A stretch of 64,000 bases of DNA from Neisseria zalophi (lineage in GTDB: Bacteria > Pseudomonadota > Gammaproteobacteria > Burkholderiales > Neisseriaceae), in the NCBI RefSeq assembly GCF_008807015.1, contig NZ_CP031700.1, positions 682,001 through 746,000 on the forward strand, given 5' to 3'. Numbering within the stretch: the stretch's first letter is position 1; every line of letters begins with the position of its first letter. The notes under the pieces are model-generated. The model searched no databases. It had not been told where the DNA came from and saw nothing but the letters and a program-made list of their open reading frames with translations. Of the stretch, positions 1 to 10,857 are shown piece by piece. Made by a program: the position numbers and the translations under genes.

Positions 1-1
1 G

Positions 2-52
2 AGCATTGAACAAGCTGTAAAAAAAGTGCTTGATTGGTATGCACAAATCTAA
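2..52 (+). CDS. cmk: cytidylate kinase, C-terminal end (partial)
   Basis: An open frame enters from the left edge and stops at 50-52, giving a 16-residue tail ending DWYAQI. In neisserial and most proteobacterial genomes cmk (CMP/dCMP phosphorylation) lies directly upstream of rpsA, and the tail fits a cytidylate kinase C-terminus. The identification rests mainly on this gene order because almost the whole protein is outside the window. Confidence 0.6.
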   Translation, partial: SIEQAVKKVLDWYAQI

Positions 53-75
53 CGATAATGTATAATTAAACCATA

Positions 76-120
76 TTTTCAGACTGCCTTTGATTTAAGG
101 AAGGCCGTCTGAAAATTTTT
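76..120 (+). terminator. uptake-sequence hairpin terminator after cmk
   Basis: An imperfect inverted repeat, TTTCAGACTGCCTT at 77-90 against AAGGCCGTCTGAAA at 101-114, is followed by a T-run. The right arm is a full uptake sequence and the left arm has one mismatch. It should end the cmk transcript before rpsA. Confidence 0.65.
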
Positions 121-207
121 GTATTATTGTTTGCCGCGCCAAGGGCGGCAGACTGTTTTTAAAACCAACCCCGCACGCCTTGGCAGTGTATTGAAAAGAG
201 TTACTAT

Positions 208-1893
208 ATGACTATGGAAAATTTTGCCCAGCTTTTGGAAGAAAGCTTTACCCTTCAAGAGATGAATCCCGGTGAGGTGATTACCGCTGAAGTAGTGGCA
301 ATCGATAATAACTTTGTTACCGTAAATGCCGGTCTGAAATCAGAGTCTTTGATTGATGTAAGCGAATTCAAAAACGCTCAGGGTGAGATTGAAGTAAAAG
401 TCGGTGATTTTGTTACCGTAACTATCGAATCTGTTGAAAACGGCTTCGGTGAAACCAAATTATCCCGTGAAAAAGCCAAGCGTGCTGCCGATTGGATTGC
501 TTTGGAAGAAGCTATGGAAAACGGCGACATTCTGTCTGGCGTAATCAATGGCAAAGTAAAAGGCGGCCTGACTGTTATGATCAACAGCATCCGTGCATTC
601 TTGCCGGGTTCTTTAGTTGACGTACGTCCTGTTAAAGATACTTCTCACTTTGAAGGTAAAGAAGTTGAATTCAAAGTAATCAAACTGGATAAAAAACGCA
701 ATAACGTAGTGGTATCACGCCGTGCCGTTCTGGAAGTGACTTTGGGCGAAGAGCGCAAAGCATTGTTGGAAAACCTGCAAGAAGGCGCAGTGGTTAAAGG
801 TATCGTTAAAAATATTACCGATTACGGTGCGTTCGTTGACTTGGGCGGTATCGACGGTTTGCTGCACATCACCGACTTGGCATGGCGCCGTGTGAAACAT
901 CCAAGCGAAGTTTTGGAAGTCGGCCAAGAAGTTGAAGCCAAAGTATTGAAATTCGACCAAGAAAAACAACGTGTTTCATTGGGTATGAAACAATTGGGCG
1001 AAGATCCTTGGACTGGTTTGACCCGCCGTTATCCGCAAGGTACCCGCATGTTCGGTAAAGTATCTAACTTAACCGACTACGGTGCATTCGTTGAAATCGA
1101 ACAAGGTATCGAAGGTTTGGTACACGTTTCTGAAATGGACTGGACCAACAAAAACGTACATCCGAGCAAAGTCGTTCAATTGGGCGATGAAGTAGAAGTC
1201 ATGATTCTGGAAATCGACGAAGACCGCCGCCGTATCAGCTTGGGTATGAAACAATGTCAGCCTAATCCTTGGGAAGAGTTTGCCGCCAACCACAATAAAG
1301 GCGATAAAATCTCAGGTGCAGTCAAATCTATTACTGACTTCGGTGTGTTCGTAGGCTTGCCGGGCGGTATCGATGGTTTGGTTCACTTGTCTGATCTTTC
1401 TTGGACAGAAGCCGGTGAAGAAGCTGTACGCAAATACAAAAAAGGTGAAGAAGTTGAAGCCGTTGTATTGGCGATTGATGTTGAAAAAGAGCGTATCTCT
1501 TTGGGCATCAAACAGTTGGAAGGCGATCCTTTCGGCAACTTTATCAGCGTAAACGATAAAGGTTCTTTGGTTAAAGGTACTGCTAAATCAGTAGATGCCA
1601 AAGGTGCGGTTATTACTTTGTCTGACGATGTAGAAGCTTATCTGCCTGCTGCCGAATGGTCTAGCGAGCGTGTTGAAGATTTGCGCAACGTGTTAAAAGA
1701 AGGCGACGAGGTAGAAGCGGTTGTGGCAACGGTTGATCGCAAAAACCGCAGCATCAAATTGTCTGTTAAAGCCAAAGATGCTAAAGATAGCCGTGAAGCG
1801 TTGAATACTGTTAATGCTTCTTCAACTGCCAGCGCAGGTACGACCAGCTTGGGCGACTTGTTGAAAGCCAAACTTTCCGGTGATCAGGAATAA
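208..1893 (+). CDS. rpsA: 30S ribosomal protein S1
   Basis: This 561-residue protein contains six S1 (OB-fold) RNA-binding repeats from about residue 20 to 520, visible as recurring blocks ending in forms such as RISLGMKQ and RVSLGMKQ. S1 binds mRNA on the 30S subunit and helps unfold leaders for initiation. Length and sequence match neisserial S1 closely. The start at 208 is preceded by AAAAGAG about ten bases upstream. It follows cmk and precedes ihfB with a 9-base gap, the classical cmk-rpsA-ihfB order. No abnormality was seen. Confidence 0.98.
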   Translation: MTMENFAQLLEESFTLQEMNPGEVITAEVVAIDNNFVTVNAGLKSESLIDVSEFKNAQGEIEVKVGDFVTVTIESVENGFGETKLSREKAKRAADWIALEEAMENGDILSGVINGKVKGGLTVMINSIRAFLPGSLVDVRPVKDTSHFEGKEVEFKVIKLDKKRNNVVVSRRAVLEVTLGEERKALLENLQEGAVVKGIVKNITDYGAFVDLGGIDGLLHITDLAWRRVKHPSEVLEVGQEVEAKVLKFDQEKQRVSLGMKQLGEDPWTGLTRRYPQGTRMFGKVSNLTDYGAFVEIEQGIEGLVHVSEMDWTNKNVHPSKVVQLGDEVEVMILEIDEDRRRISLGMKQCQPNPWEEFAANHNKGDKISGAVKSITDFGVFVGLPGGIDGLVHLSDLSWTEAGEEAVRKYKKGEEVEAVVLAIDVEKERISLGIKQLEGDPFGNFISVNDKGSLVKGTAKSVDAKGAVITLSDDVEAYLPAAEWSSERVEDLRNVLKEGDEVEAVVATVDRKNRSIKLSVKAKDAKDSREALNTVNASSTASAGTTSLGDLLKAKLSGDQE

Positions 1894-1902
1894 GGTGCCA
1901 AT

Positions 1903-2208
1903 ATGACCAAGTCTGAGTTAATGGTTCGTTTGGCAGAGGTTTTTGCTGAAAAGAATGGTACACAGTTGATGGCAAAAGATGTCGAATACAGTGTTAAAGT
2001 TTTGGTAGATACCATGACTCGTTCACTTGCAAAAGGCCAGCGTATTGAAATCAGAGGCTTTGGTAGCTTTGATTTAAACCGTCGTCCGGCTCGTGTCGGC
2101 CGTAATCCTAAAACTGGTGAACGTGTGGAAGTTCCTGAGAAATTTGTTCCGCATTTCAAACCTGGAAAAGAATTACGTGAACGCGTAGATCAAGCTATAG
2201 AAAGCTAA
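1903..2208 (+). CDS. ihfB: integration host factor subunit beta
   Basis: This 101-residue HU/IHF-family protein has the DNA-minor-groove arm motif [18 protein letters not shown] at about residues 48-65. It pairs with IhfA (encoded at 55.6 kb in this window) to bend DNA sharply at specific sites in replication, recombination and promoter control. It starts 9 bases after the rpsA stop and is followed by a strong terminator, so it is the last gene of that transcript. Confidence 0.97.
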   Translation: MTKSELMVRLAEVFAEKNGTQLMAKDVEYSVKVLVDTMTRSLAKGQRIEIRGFGSFDLNRRPARVGRNPKTGERVEVPEKFVPHFKPGKELRERVDQAIES

Positions 2209-2229
2209 TAAGGTTTTATCTATCAAATC

Positions 2230-2258
2230 AAAACGCCGCAAATGCGGCGTTTTTTTTA
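2230..2258 (+). terminator. intrinsic terminator after ihfB
   Basis: The stem AACGCCGCA (2232-2240) pairs with TGCGGCGTT (2243-2251) across a two-base loop centre and runs into eight T residues. It is not built from uptake sequences. Confidence 0.9.
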
Positions 2259-2627
2259 TGACGTCACACCTTTGTAAAGTTGGTGGTAATCTGCTATTTC
2301 AGGCCATTTATCATGAATAAAATAATGAAAGCCAAATAAGAATTTACTCTTATTCAGTTTGATATGGTCAAAACTACTTCAAATCGGAATCCGCTGCCGT
2401 CTGAAAGGTTTTAGGCGATCTTTATGATGTTGCGGTTACCACGTTGGTTTAAATGTTGTTTTTTTATATAGGGTTACTTATTAATTTATAATGTTATTTT
2501 TTATTAATTCACAAATAAATTTTAAATATTTAAGAAAAGTATTCGGGAAGTGTAAAAAAATCACTATGTAAACCGCTTTCTTTGTAAAATATAGCACTTG
2601 CATAATGATGATAAATTAAGGGGACAC
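2259..2627. other. intergenic region with a lone uptake sequence
   Basis: No gene was found here. There is one uptake sequence core (GCCGTCTGAA at 2396-2405). The second half is very AT-rich and probably holds the promoter of the next gene, but no convincing -35/-10 pair could be assigned. Confidence 0.5.
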
Positions 2628-3371
2628 ATGCGCTATCACGGAACCATCATGCGCTGGGACTACGAGCTTGGCTTCGGATTTATTAAAGAAGAGCAAAGCA
2701 AAGCGGAAATTTTCGCCCATATCGGCGAGTTTGAAACTGAAAATCCACCGCCACGCGATGGGGAAACGGTATCGTTTGATATTGTCAGCAATCAGCGCGG
2801 TGTGGAGGAAGCAAAAAATATCCAATACAGTAACCGAACCCGTAAGCCGGCTGCCCAAGACATTGATTTTGATGATGATACACCGAAAAATTTACCGGGC
2901 TGGCTGCGCGGCATGGTTGCGGCTATTGTCGGTATCCCTCTATTGGGTGCGGCCGCTTATTATGGGCTTGACTACTGGGATAGCTATCGGGCGACACATG
3001 CCGGCAATGAAGTAGTGGTTGATGAAGTGGCCGAAAAAATGATGGCTGAACGTGCTGCATGGAAGCAAGCTGTCGAATCTACCGGTAAAAGACAAGCAGC
3101 AGGCCAGTTTCACTGTGACGGCAGGCAGTATTGCTCGCAAATGAAATCTTTTGCAGAAGCTAAGTTTTTTCTGGCTTACTGCCCTAATGTGAAGATGGAT
3201 GGTGACAAAGACGGTATCCCGTGCGAAGACCAGTTTGAAGATGATGTTCGGCGTGAGCATCCCGAATTATTCAGCGGTAATGATAAAGGAGAGAAAGACG
3301 GGCTATTTGGTTGGCTTAAAAGTGAGGATGGAGAACATGGTAGCAGGCCGAAAAGAAGCAAACGCCGTTAA
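2628..3371 (+). CDS. cold-shock-domain membrane protein with excalibur domain
   Basis: The ATG at 2628 follows the ribosome-binding sequence AAGGGGA and opens directly into a cold-shock/OB domain (residues about 1-70, with the RNP1-like stretch LGFGFIK). An upstream in-frame TTG at 2598 is less likely. A linker is followed by one hydrophobic segment (about residues 95-115) and a C-terminal excalibur domain with paired cysteines and the calcium-loop-like DGDKDGIPCED. About 247 residues. Proteins joining these two domains occur in Neisseria and related bacteria, but their role is unknown. The topology would put the nucleic-acid-binding part in the cytosol and the excalibur part outside. Confidence 0.85.
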   Translation: MRYHGTIMRWDYELGFGFIKEEQSKAEIFAHIGEFETENPPPRDGETVSFDIVSNQRGVEEAKNIQYSNRTRKPAAQDIDFDDDTPKNLPGWLRGMVAAIVGIPLLGAAAYYGLDYWDSYRATHAGNEVVVDEVAEKMMAERAAWKQAVESTGKRQAAGQFHCDGRQYCSQMKSFAEAKFFLAYCPNVKMDGDKDGIPCEDQFEDDVRREHPELFSGNDKGEKDGLFGWLKSEDGEHGSRPKRSKRR

Positions 3372-3496
3372 CCATATTCTGTGGCCGTCTGAAAATATTT
3401 GATTGCTTTCCGAATAGTGTTATGTTGCGTGGCTGTATGTTAAATAATATTGGTGGATGAATTAAGTAGTATGAAACAAGAAAAAAGTGTTGGTAA

Positions 3497-5308
<1,812 letters not shown>

Positions 5309-5439
5309 TTCGGATAAACAGGAGGGTGAAGATTATATTTAAGTGTTAAATATATTATACAGAGTGGGTAGAAGCTGTATAATAACTGCCCCCTTTGGTA
5401 TTTATTACTATATAAATTAAATAATCGGAATAACATAAA

Positions 5440-6627
5440 ATGAAAATAAAACGCAATACAAACTACTATGCAATTGCCTGTTTGACTATGGCATTAACTT
5501 TATCCGCCTGCGGAAGCGGTGGAGGCAGTGGTCCTAGCGTTATGCCGTCGCCACCTGTACAACCAGAGAAAGAACAGCCACAACAGCCTGAAGAAATGCC
5601 GCAACCCCCGGCTAAGCCGGAAGCCGAAGCGCCACAACAGCCTGCGCCGCAACCACCCGTGGATCCAAAGCCTGAGCAGCCACAGCAGCCTAAACCTGAA
5701 GAGATGCCACAACCTCCGGTTAAGCCTGAAGCTGAAGCACCAAAAGTGCCTGCTCCGCAGCCGCCGGTGGAACCAAAGCCTGAGCAGCCAAAACAGCCTA
5801 AACCTGAAGAAATGCCACAACCCCCGGCGCCCCAACCACCGGTAGATCCAAAGCCTGAGCAGCCACAACAGCCGCCTAAGCCGGAGGACGTACCGCAACA
5901 GCCGGATACACGCTTAAAAGCGGATCAGGAAGCGTTAAGTAAGCTTGAAATTAAGAGTCCGCATTCAGGCGGAGTTTTGTCCAGTATTCCACTGAAATTG
6001 GTTATAAATGATAATAATCGAAAAGTAGAGCTTCAAGTGTTGCCACCTCATAGTTTTGTCGGTATGCCTAACTTGGAAACATTGAGAGATAGTGATGGCA
6101 AACTTATTGGTTATTACGGCCATGTAAGATATAGCGAACAAAGCATAGATATTAATAAAGAGGAACAGGCATCGCTTCGCCAATACTTTTTACAAGATAT
6201 TGATACGAGTACTAGGCAGCAACCAGGAGGTATGAGCGATATTGCTTATCAAGGAAAAATGATTTATCGATATGATAATAATGGTAATAAGGCTGATGAG
6301 GCCACTGTAAAAGCTAATTACCATTGGCGCGATAAAACCTTAGATATGCGGATTACCACAAAGGATCAAGATGTTTGGACACTACATAATGGTAAAACGC
6401 AGAATAGTCCTGCATTTGTTAGTGTAGGTGAAGATGGTTCAATCGGTGGGAATTTGATATTTACCCACAATCAAGATTCCAAACCAAAATTCAACGGTCA
6501 GTTTACCGGCGGTCTGTATGGCAAAAACGGTAGTGTGTTAGCTGGTGAAGCATCATTTGTAGATAGGGAAAATGGTTGGAAAGGTGTGGTAGGTGCAACA
6601 GCTGTACCGGCACCGGAAAAACCTTAA
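5440..6627 (+). CDS. surface lipoprotein with proline-rich repeats and TbpB/fHbp-like barrel end
   Basis: This 395-residue protein has a lipoprotein signal peptide with lipobox LSAC (Cys24) followed by a Gly/Ser spacer. Residues 37-157 are Pro/Glu/Gln-rich, with units starting EEMPQPP at 51, 87 and 123. The C-terminal half (about 290-395) resembles the small lipobarrel of TbpB, fHbp and HpuA proteins, including FNGQFTGGLYGKNGSVLAGEASF. This suggests a surface-exposed lipoprotein, possibly carried across the outer membrane by a Slam-type translocator. The ligand is unknown. It stands alone between argS and another lipoprotein and is closed by a good terminator. Confidence 0.7.
   Translation: MKIKRNTNYYAIACLTMALTLSACGSGGGSGPSVMPSPPVQPEKEQPQQPEEMPQPPAKPEAEAPQQPAPQPPVDPKPEQPQQPKPEEMPQPPVKPEAEAPKVPAPQPPVEPKPEQPKQPKPEEMPQPPAPQPPVDPKPEQPQQPPKPEDVPQQPDTRLKADQEALSKLEIKSPHSGGVLSSIPLKLVINDNNRKVELQVLPPHSFVGMPNLETLRDSDGKLIGYYGHVRYSEQSIDINKEEQASLRQYFLQDIDTSTRQQPGGMSDIAYQGKMIYRYDNNGNKADEATVKANYHWRDKTLDMRITTKDQDVWTLHNGKTQNSPAFVSVGEDGSIGGNLIFTHNQDSKPKFNGQFTGGLYGKNGSVLAGEASFVDRENGWKGVVGATAVPAPEKP
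5590..5883 (+). repeat. 108-bp coding repeats in the lipoprotein
   Basis: Residues 51-86 and 87-122 are two near-identical 36-residue units (108 bp each). Residues 123-148 are a third unit missing about ten residues. All begin EEMPQPP and end in a Pro-Lys-Pro-type boundary. The in-frame shortening suggests change by recombination or slippage. Confidence 0.8.
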
Positions 6628-6655
6628 TCAATCTGATATTGATATAAAATGATAA

Positions 6656-6688
6656 TAAAAAAGCAGAAACTTTGTTTCTGCTTTTTTT
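6656..6688 (+). terminator. intrinsic terminator after the repeat lipoprotein
   Basis: AGCAGAAAC (6662-6670) pairs with GTTTCTGCT (6674-6682), flanked by an A-run on the left and a T-run on the right, so it could work in both directions. Confidence 0.85.
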
Positions 6689-6775
6689 ATCTGTTTTTCT
6701 TTTGCATACAATATCCTGGCATTGCGATACAATGCGTTTATCCAACATTTTCATTTTTTAGATAGTCGGAACAAA

Positions 6776-7423
6776 ATGAATTTATCCAAGCTTAGCACGG
6801 TTTTTTTATGCCTCGGTACCTTGATGCTGAGCGCGTGCAGCCCGAGTGAAAATCAGGCACTGGCTGCGGAGCCGAGTGTACCCGTCGTATCGTCCACATC
6901 GGTGACAAAACCGGTACCGGTTTATCGGGGTAATTTTCTCAAAGATGCGGCTGCATTGGCTAAGGCGGAACATGATTTGAAAACATTACCGCGTTTTCAT
7001 GGCAAGAGTTTGAAGTTTTTTGACAATATCGTTTTTTTCAGCGGCCCGCGTCCGCGCATTGAATTGGATATTCAAAACCCGGAAAACCCTGAAAGAATTG
7101 ATCATTATGTTTATTGGCAGGGAACATGGCGCCGAAATGATATTTTGCGCAAACCGCCTCCGCCGGAAAGCCTTAATATTGCCCAACATCTGACACCGCT
7201 TTCGCAGGTTCGTTTTGCCGATGTGGCAGTGGTGGCTAAAGAATGGGAGCAAAAAGCCCGTTCGGTTAATGCGGTGGAGACCGATGCTTATTATGTTTCA
7301 TTTGTTTATTTGAGAAGTGAAAATAAGCATTTTTGGCATACTGCAACCATTGAAGCCATTGGTGCACAATATTATTTGAGTTTTCATACCGATAAAACGG
7401 TATGGGAGTTTAAGAAATTATAA
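6776..7423 (+). CDS. putative lipoprotein of unknown function
   Basis: The ATG at 6776 gives a 215-residue protein beginning MNLSKLSTVFLCL with lipobox LSAC near residue 21, so it is expected to be lipid-anchored in the envelope. The longer reading from 6722 would bury the signal peptide and was not used. The mature part is soluble and basic, has no repeats, and I do not recognise a family. It lies between the repeat lipoprotein and a convergent universal stress gene. Confidence 0.75.
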   Translation: MNLSKLSTVFLCLGTLMLSACSPSENQALAAEPSVPVVSSTSVTKPVPVYRGNFLKDAAALAKAEHDLKTLPRFHGKSLKFFDNIVFFSGPRPRIELDIQNPENPERIDHYVYWQGTWRRNDILRKPPPPESLNIAQHLTPLSQVRFADVAVVAKEWEQKARSVNAVETDAYYVSFVYLRSENKHFWHTATIEAIGAQYYLSFHTDKTVWEFKKL

Positions 7424-7441
7424 TGTTATTAATATGAATAC

Positions 7442-7474
7442 AAAGGCCGTCTGAAAATATTTCAGACGGCCTGT
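7442..7474. terminator. bidirectional uptake-sequence terminator
   Basis: AGGCCGTCTGAA at 7444-7455 and its exact inverse at 7461-7472 form a 12-bp stem between two convergent genes. Confidence 0.85.
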
Positions 7475-7490
7475 TCGGTATGGTTTTATC

Positions 7491-7937
7491 TTAGTCTTGG
7501 CGTCGAACCAACAATACCGGAATATTAGATTGGCGGACAACACCTTCTGCTACGGAGCCCATCAGTAAATGTTTCAAACCGGTGAAACCGTGTGTGCCCA
7601 TAACAATCAGATCACAATGCTCGGAGCCGGCTTGGCTAACCAATACATCGGCAATTTTATCGCCGGCACTTTCCATAATAAGGTTTTCACTTTTTACGCC
7701 GGCTTGTCGTATTTCTTGCTCCGTACGCTCCAAGATTTCAATACCGGCTTTTTCAACGGCTTTTCTTAAAGCAACCGTATCGGTTATGCTGACGGTGCTG
7801 AATTCAAATTGCGCAATATCAACCACATGCACTGCCAAAACAGTTGCATCGAGCTGTTTGGCCAGTTTACAGGCTTCTTTTAATGCATAAAGAGAAGCTT
7901 TACTGTCATCGACGGGAACCATAATTCGCTGATACAT
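7491..7937 (-). CDS. universal stress protein, UspA family
   Basis: This 148-residue Usp-fold protein starts MYQRIMVPVDDSKAS. It has the ATP-binding pattern G-x2-G-x9-G-S (GTHGFTGLKHLLMGS) near the C-terminus, which places it in the nucleotide-binding class. Such proteins are cytosolic and help cells survive starvation or oxidative stress, but the precise partner is unknown. The start is preceded by AAGGAGG on the minus strand, a strong ribosome-binding site. Confidence 0.92.
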   Translation of the reverse strand: MYQRIMVPVDDSKASLYALKEACKLAKQLDATVLAVHVVDIAQFEFSTVSITDTVALRKAVEKAGIEILERTEQEIRQAGVKSENLIMESAGDKIADVLVSQAGSEHCDLIVMGTHGFTGLKHLLMGSVAEGVVRQSNIPVLLVRRQD

Positions 7938-8129
7938 TTGTTACCTCCTTATTATTTGTAGTAAAACGGTTGCTGCCCTACCGGCATGATATTGCTTTGC
8001 TGATATTTACTTATAGACTATTTTAAATAATTTTAGTTGCAATGATTGGTATATTTATTACTTTAAATCAGATTTTTGCCGGATTTTGTATAGATAGATG
8101 AATTGGTAGGCCTATTCTATTTTTGATAT

Positions 8130-8166
8130 AAAAAACCTGTCGGCCGGCTAGCAGACAGGTTTTTTA
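8130..8166. terminator. bidirectional terminator after the DoxX gene
   Basis: AAAAACCTGTC and GACAGGTTTTTT flank a GC-rich loop, with A and T tracts on either side. It lies 3' of the leftward DoxX gene and faces the leader of the Usp gene. Confidence 0.75.
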
Positions 8167-8195
8167 TTAGTCATTAAGACAATAGGAGGTGTGTT

Positions 8196-8615
8196 TTATT
8201 TTTTCTCAATCAGATGATCTATACTCCATGCCCCGGCACCGGTCAACATGAGTAAGAGGAAACCACCGGTAATACCGAAGTTTTTCATCATCTGTACTGC
8301 ATCTTCCGGCGCAGCGTGGAAGATAAGGGCGGAAATTAATGTGAAGGCAGCCAATAATAAAGCAAGGATACGCGTTTGGAAACCAAACAGGATAGCAATG
8401 CCGCCACCTACTTCAAGTAGAATGGTTAATGGCAATAATGCTCCTGGAACCCCCATGCCTTCCATGTGGGCAACTACACCGTCAAATTTGTCAATTTTCC
8501 CCCAACCTGAAACAAGAAAAAGATAAACTAAAAATGCACGTGCGATTAAGGAAATCAAAGCATGCATTGTTGGGTTGGTGACGATATTTTTGACTAAAAC
8601 ATTCGGATTGAACAT
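8196..8615 (-). CDS. DoxX family membrane protein
   Basis: This 139-residue protein has four hydrophobic segments and the DoxX-type N-terminal pattern RAFLVYLFLVSGWGKIDKFDG. DoxX-like proteins are inner-membrane proteins, some linked to thiosulfate oxidation or redox stress. No specific substrate can be read here. Alone in its transcript, it ends in a good terminator. Confidence 0.88.
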   Translation of the reverse strand: MFNPNVLVKNIVTNPTMHALISLIARAFLVYLFLVSGWGKIDKFDGVVAHMEGMGVPGALLPLTILLEVGGGIAILFGFQTRILALLLAAFTLISALIFHAAPEDAVQMMKNFGITGGFLLLMLTGAGAWSIDHLIEKK

Positions 8616-8891
8616 AAATATTACCCTCGTTGAAAAATTTTATGGGAATTATATATTCTCCTGCAAAAAAAAGGAGTGCATATTAAGAAACAGTGAATAA
8701 ACAGATAAGAAAAAATGCTGTAAATTTAATCTAATAGTAAATTATTATTTTTTTATCAATTATTTATAATTATTTTTGCTATTGTTTTATATGATTTCAA
8801 TTTAAATAAACAAAACTGCTTGGTTAAAATTATGTTGTGTCGGTGTCTGACTATCAGGTCAACACCGGTTTTTATTTATTATCAGTATTGA

Positions 8892-10673
8892 TTATTTCTG
8901 CCATGCGGTGCTCAAGATCCAGTCGGTTGCACTGTAATATTTCGGTTGCTTGGCGGGAATGCCGAGCGTGTCGCGATAAACCACACGGTAGCGGTTGGTA
9001 TACCAGTTGGGAATGATAATGTATTGATGGCGCAGTGTGCGGTCGAGGGCGCGTGCTACGGCAACCAATTCGTCACGGCTACGGAAGTTTTCAAAGCGTT
9101 TCAATAAGGTTTCGACGGCAGGATCGCATACGCCCGCCCAATTTTGGCTGCCGTTGGTTTTGGCGGCATCACAACTGAAATAACTGAATTGCTCGTTGCC
9201 GGGGCTTTCGCTGTTGCCATAGACCACGGTAGTGATATCGAAATCGAAACGATTGAGCCGTTGTTGATAGATGGCCGGATCGGCAAGGCGTATATTCAGG
9301 CGGATGCCGATTTTGGCCAAGTCGCGCTGCCATTTGGCCACAACCCGTTCAAAGGTTTTGCTGTATGTCAGGTATTCGATTGCCAATGGGGTGCCTTGTT
9401 TATCGACCAATACGCCGTTTTGATAACGGTAGCCGGCTTGCTCCAGCAGGGCGCGGGCTTTGAGCAGGTTGGGGCGGATGCCGAGTACGGCATCGGTTTT
9501 CGGTGGCTCGGGTACGTTTTTAGTGAATACGGCTGCGGGCAGGTTGCTGCGTGCGGTATTTAGTATGGCCAATTCCCGGCCTTCGGGTTTGCCGGTAGCC
9601 GCCATTTCGCTGTTGGTAAAAAAACTATTGCTGCGGGTATAGAGGCCGTAAAACAGGCGGTTGTTGAGGCTTTCGAAATCGAAGCTGAGCATCAGTGCCT
9701 GCCTTATCCGGATATCGTCAAACGGTTTGCGGCGCAGATTCATCACAAACCCCTGCATACCGGCCGTGCTTTGTTGTGTCCAATCGTGTTTGCTTAAGTT
9801 GTTTTTGGCCAATATTTTATCGGTATAAGAGCGGGCCCAGTGGCGGGCGGTGTTTTCCTGCATAAAATCATAATTGCCGCCTTTTAAGCCTTCGATGCGT
9901 ACGGTGTCGTCTTTATAGTATTTGAAACGAACGGTATCGAAGTTATACATGCCTTTGCGGGTCGGCAGGTTTTGCGCCCAGTAGTTTTTATCGCGTTGAA
10001 ATTCGCTTAAGCGCCCGTTTTCGGCTTTGCTTAAACGGTATGGGCCGGAACCGATGGGTATGGCATTGGCGCCGGCGGCCAAGCCTTTGGGGTAGCTTTT
10101 GTGTGAGAATACGGGCAGTTGCCCCAAAATCATGTGCAGTTCGGCATTCGGTTTTTTAAAGCGAAACACAACGGTGCGCTTACTGGGTGTTTCCACCCGA
10201 TCAACATCGGCCCAATAAAATCGGTATTGCGGTGAGGCGGCTTTGTCTTGGGTGAGGGTGTTGAACGAGGCGGCTACATCTTCGGCCAAAACAGGGTCGC
10301 CGTTTTGAAAGCGGGCTTTGGGATTGATTTTGAAGGTGACCGCAAGGCCGTCGGGCGCCAGTTCCATATCTTCGGCAATCAGGCCGTACATGGCAAACGG
10401 TTCGTCCTGTCCTTTGGCGGTTAGGGTGTCGAGGGTTAACGTGCCGACACCTGCTTCATGGTCGCCTTTTAGCGTAAATGGGTTGAGGGTGTCGAAGCCG
10501 CCCGGAAGCGGTAGGGTAAACGTGCCGCCTTTGGGGGCGTTGGGGTTAACGTAATTAAACGATTGGAAGCCGGCCGGATGAAGCACTTGTTGCCCTAATG
10601 CCAAGCCGTGGGCGGCATAGGCGGATGTGGAAATGGTGGTAAACAGTAAGAATAGGGCGGTGGAAAGTTTCAT
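8892..10673 (-). CDS. periplasmic oligopeptide/microcin C-type substrate-binding protein (YejA-like)
   Basis: A 593-residue reading starts at MKLSTALFLLF, which gives a clean signal peptide ending near TSAYA. The frame could extend 15 codons upstream but would spoil the signal. The body is an SBP_bac_5 (DppA/OppA-like) protein, and the opening (LHPAGFQSFNYVNPNAPKGG) is typical of the YejA subgroup that binds peptides or microcin C-like compounds for an ABC importer. No YejB/E/F importer genes are adjacent, so the transporter must be elsewhere, or the protein may serve another system. Confidence 0.88.
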   Translation of the reverse strand: MKLSTALFLLFTTISTSAYAAHGLALGQQVLHPAGFQSFNYVNPNAPKGGTFTLPLPGGFDTLNPFTLKGDHEAGVGTLTLDTLTAKGQDEPFAMYGLIAEDMELAPDGLAVTFKINPKARFQNGDPVLAEDVAASFNTLTQDKAASPQYRFYWADVDRVETPSKRTVVFRFKKPNAELHMILGQLPVFSHKSYPKGLAAGANAIPIGSGPYRLSKAENGRLSEFQRDKNYWAQNLPTRKGMYNFDTVRFKYYKDDTVRIEGLKGGNYDFMQENTARHWARSYTDKILAKNNLSKHDWTQQSTAGMQGFVMNLRRKPFDDIRIRQALMLSFDFESLNNRLFYGLYTRSNSFFTNSEMAATGKPEGRELAILNTARSNLPAAVFTKNVPEPPKTDAVLGIRPNLLKARALLEQAGYRYQNGVLVDKQGTPLAIEYLTYSKTFERVVAKWQRDLAKIGIRLNIRLADPAIYQQRLNRFDFDITTVVYGNSESPGNEQFSYFSCDAAKTNGSQNWAGVCDPAVETLLKRFENFRSRDELVAVARALDRTLRHQYIIIPNWYTNRYRVVYRDTLGIPAKQPKYYSATDWILSTAWQK

Positions 10674-10741
10674 TGTCGGGGCGGCGCTTGGTCGATATAA
10701 AGGCGTATTGTAGCGCAAAAACGTTTTTTCAGATTGGGGCG

Positions 10742-10768
10742 GCCGTCTGAAAGAATGAGCCGTCTGAA
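10742..10768 (+). repeat. two uptake sequences in direct orientation
   Basis: GCCGTCTGAA occurs at 10742-10751 and again at 10759-10768 in the same orientation, in the divergent intergenic region. Pairs in this window are usually inverted, so this one cannot act as a hairpin. Confidence 0.8.
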
Positions 10769-10857
10769 ATTAGTGATCATACCGTTTACTATTCTCTACA
10801 CAATCAGCACGGTTAATTTGTTACACTTGGCTTTATCTGTTTTGATGCCTGATATTT

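Noticed and set aside
8836..8875. Hairpin CGGTGT..ACACCG followed by T residues near the YejA-like gene end.
   Set aside because: Its T-run is on the plus strand where no gene reads toward it, so a terminator call for the leftward gene is not supported.
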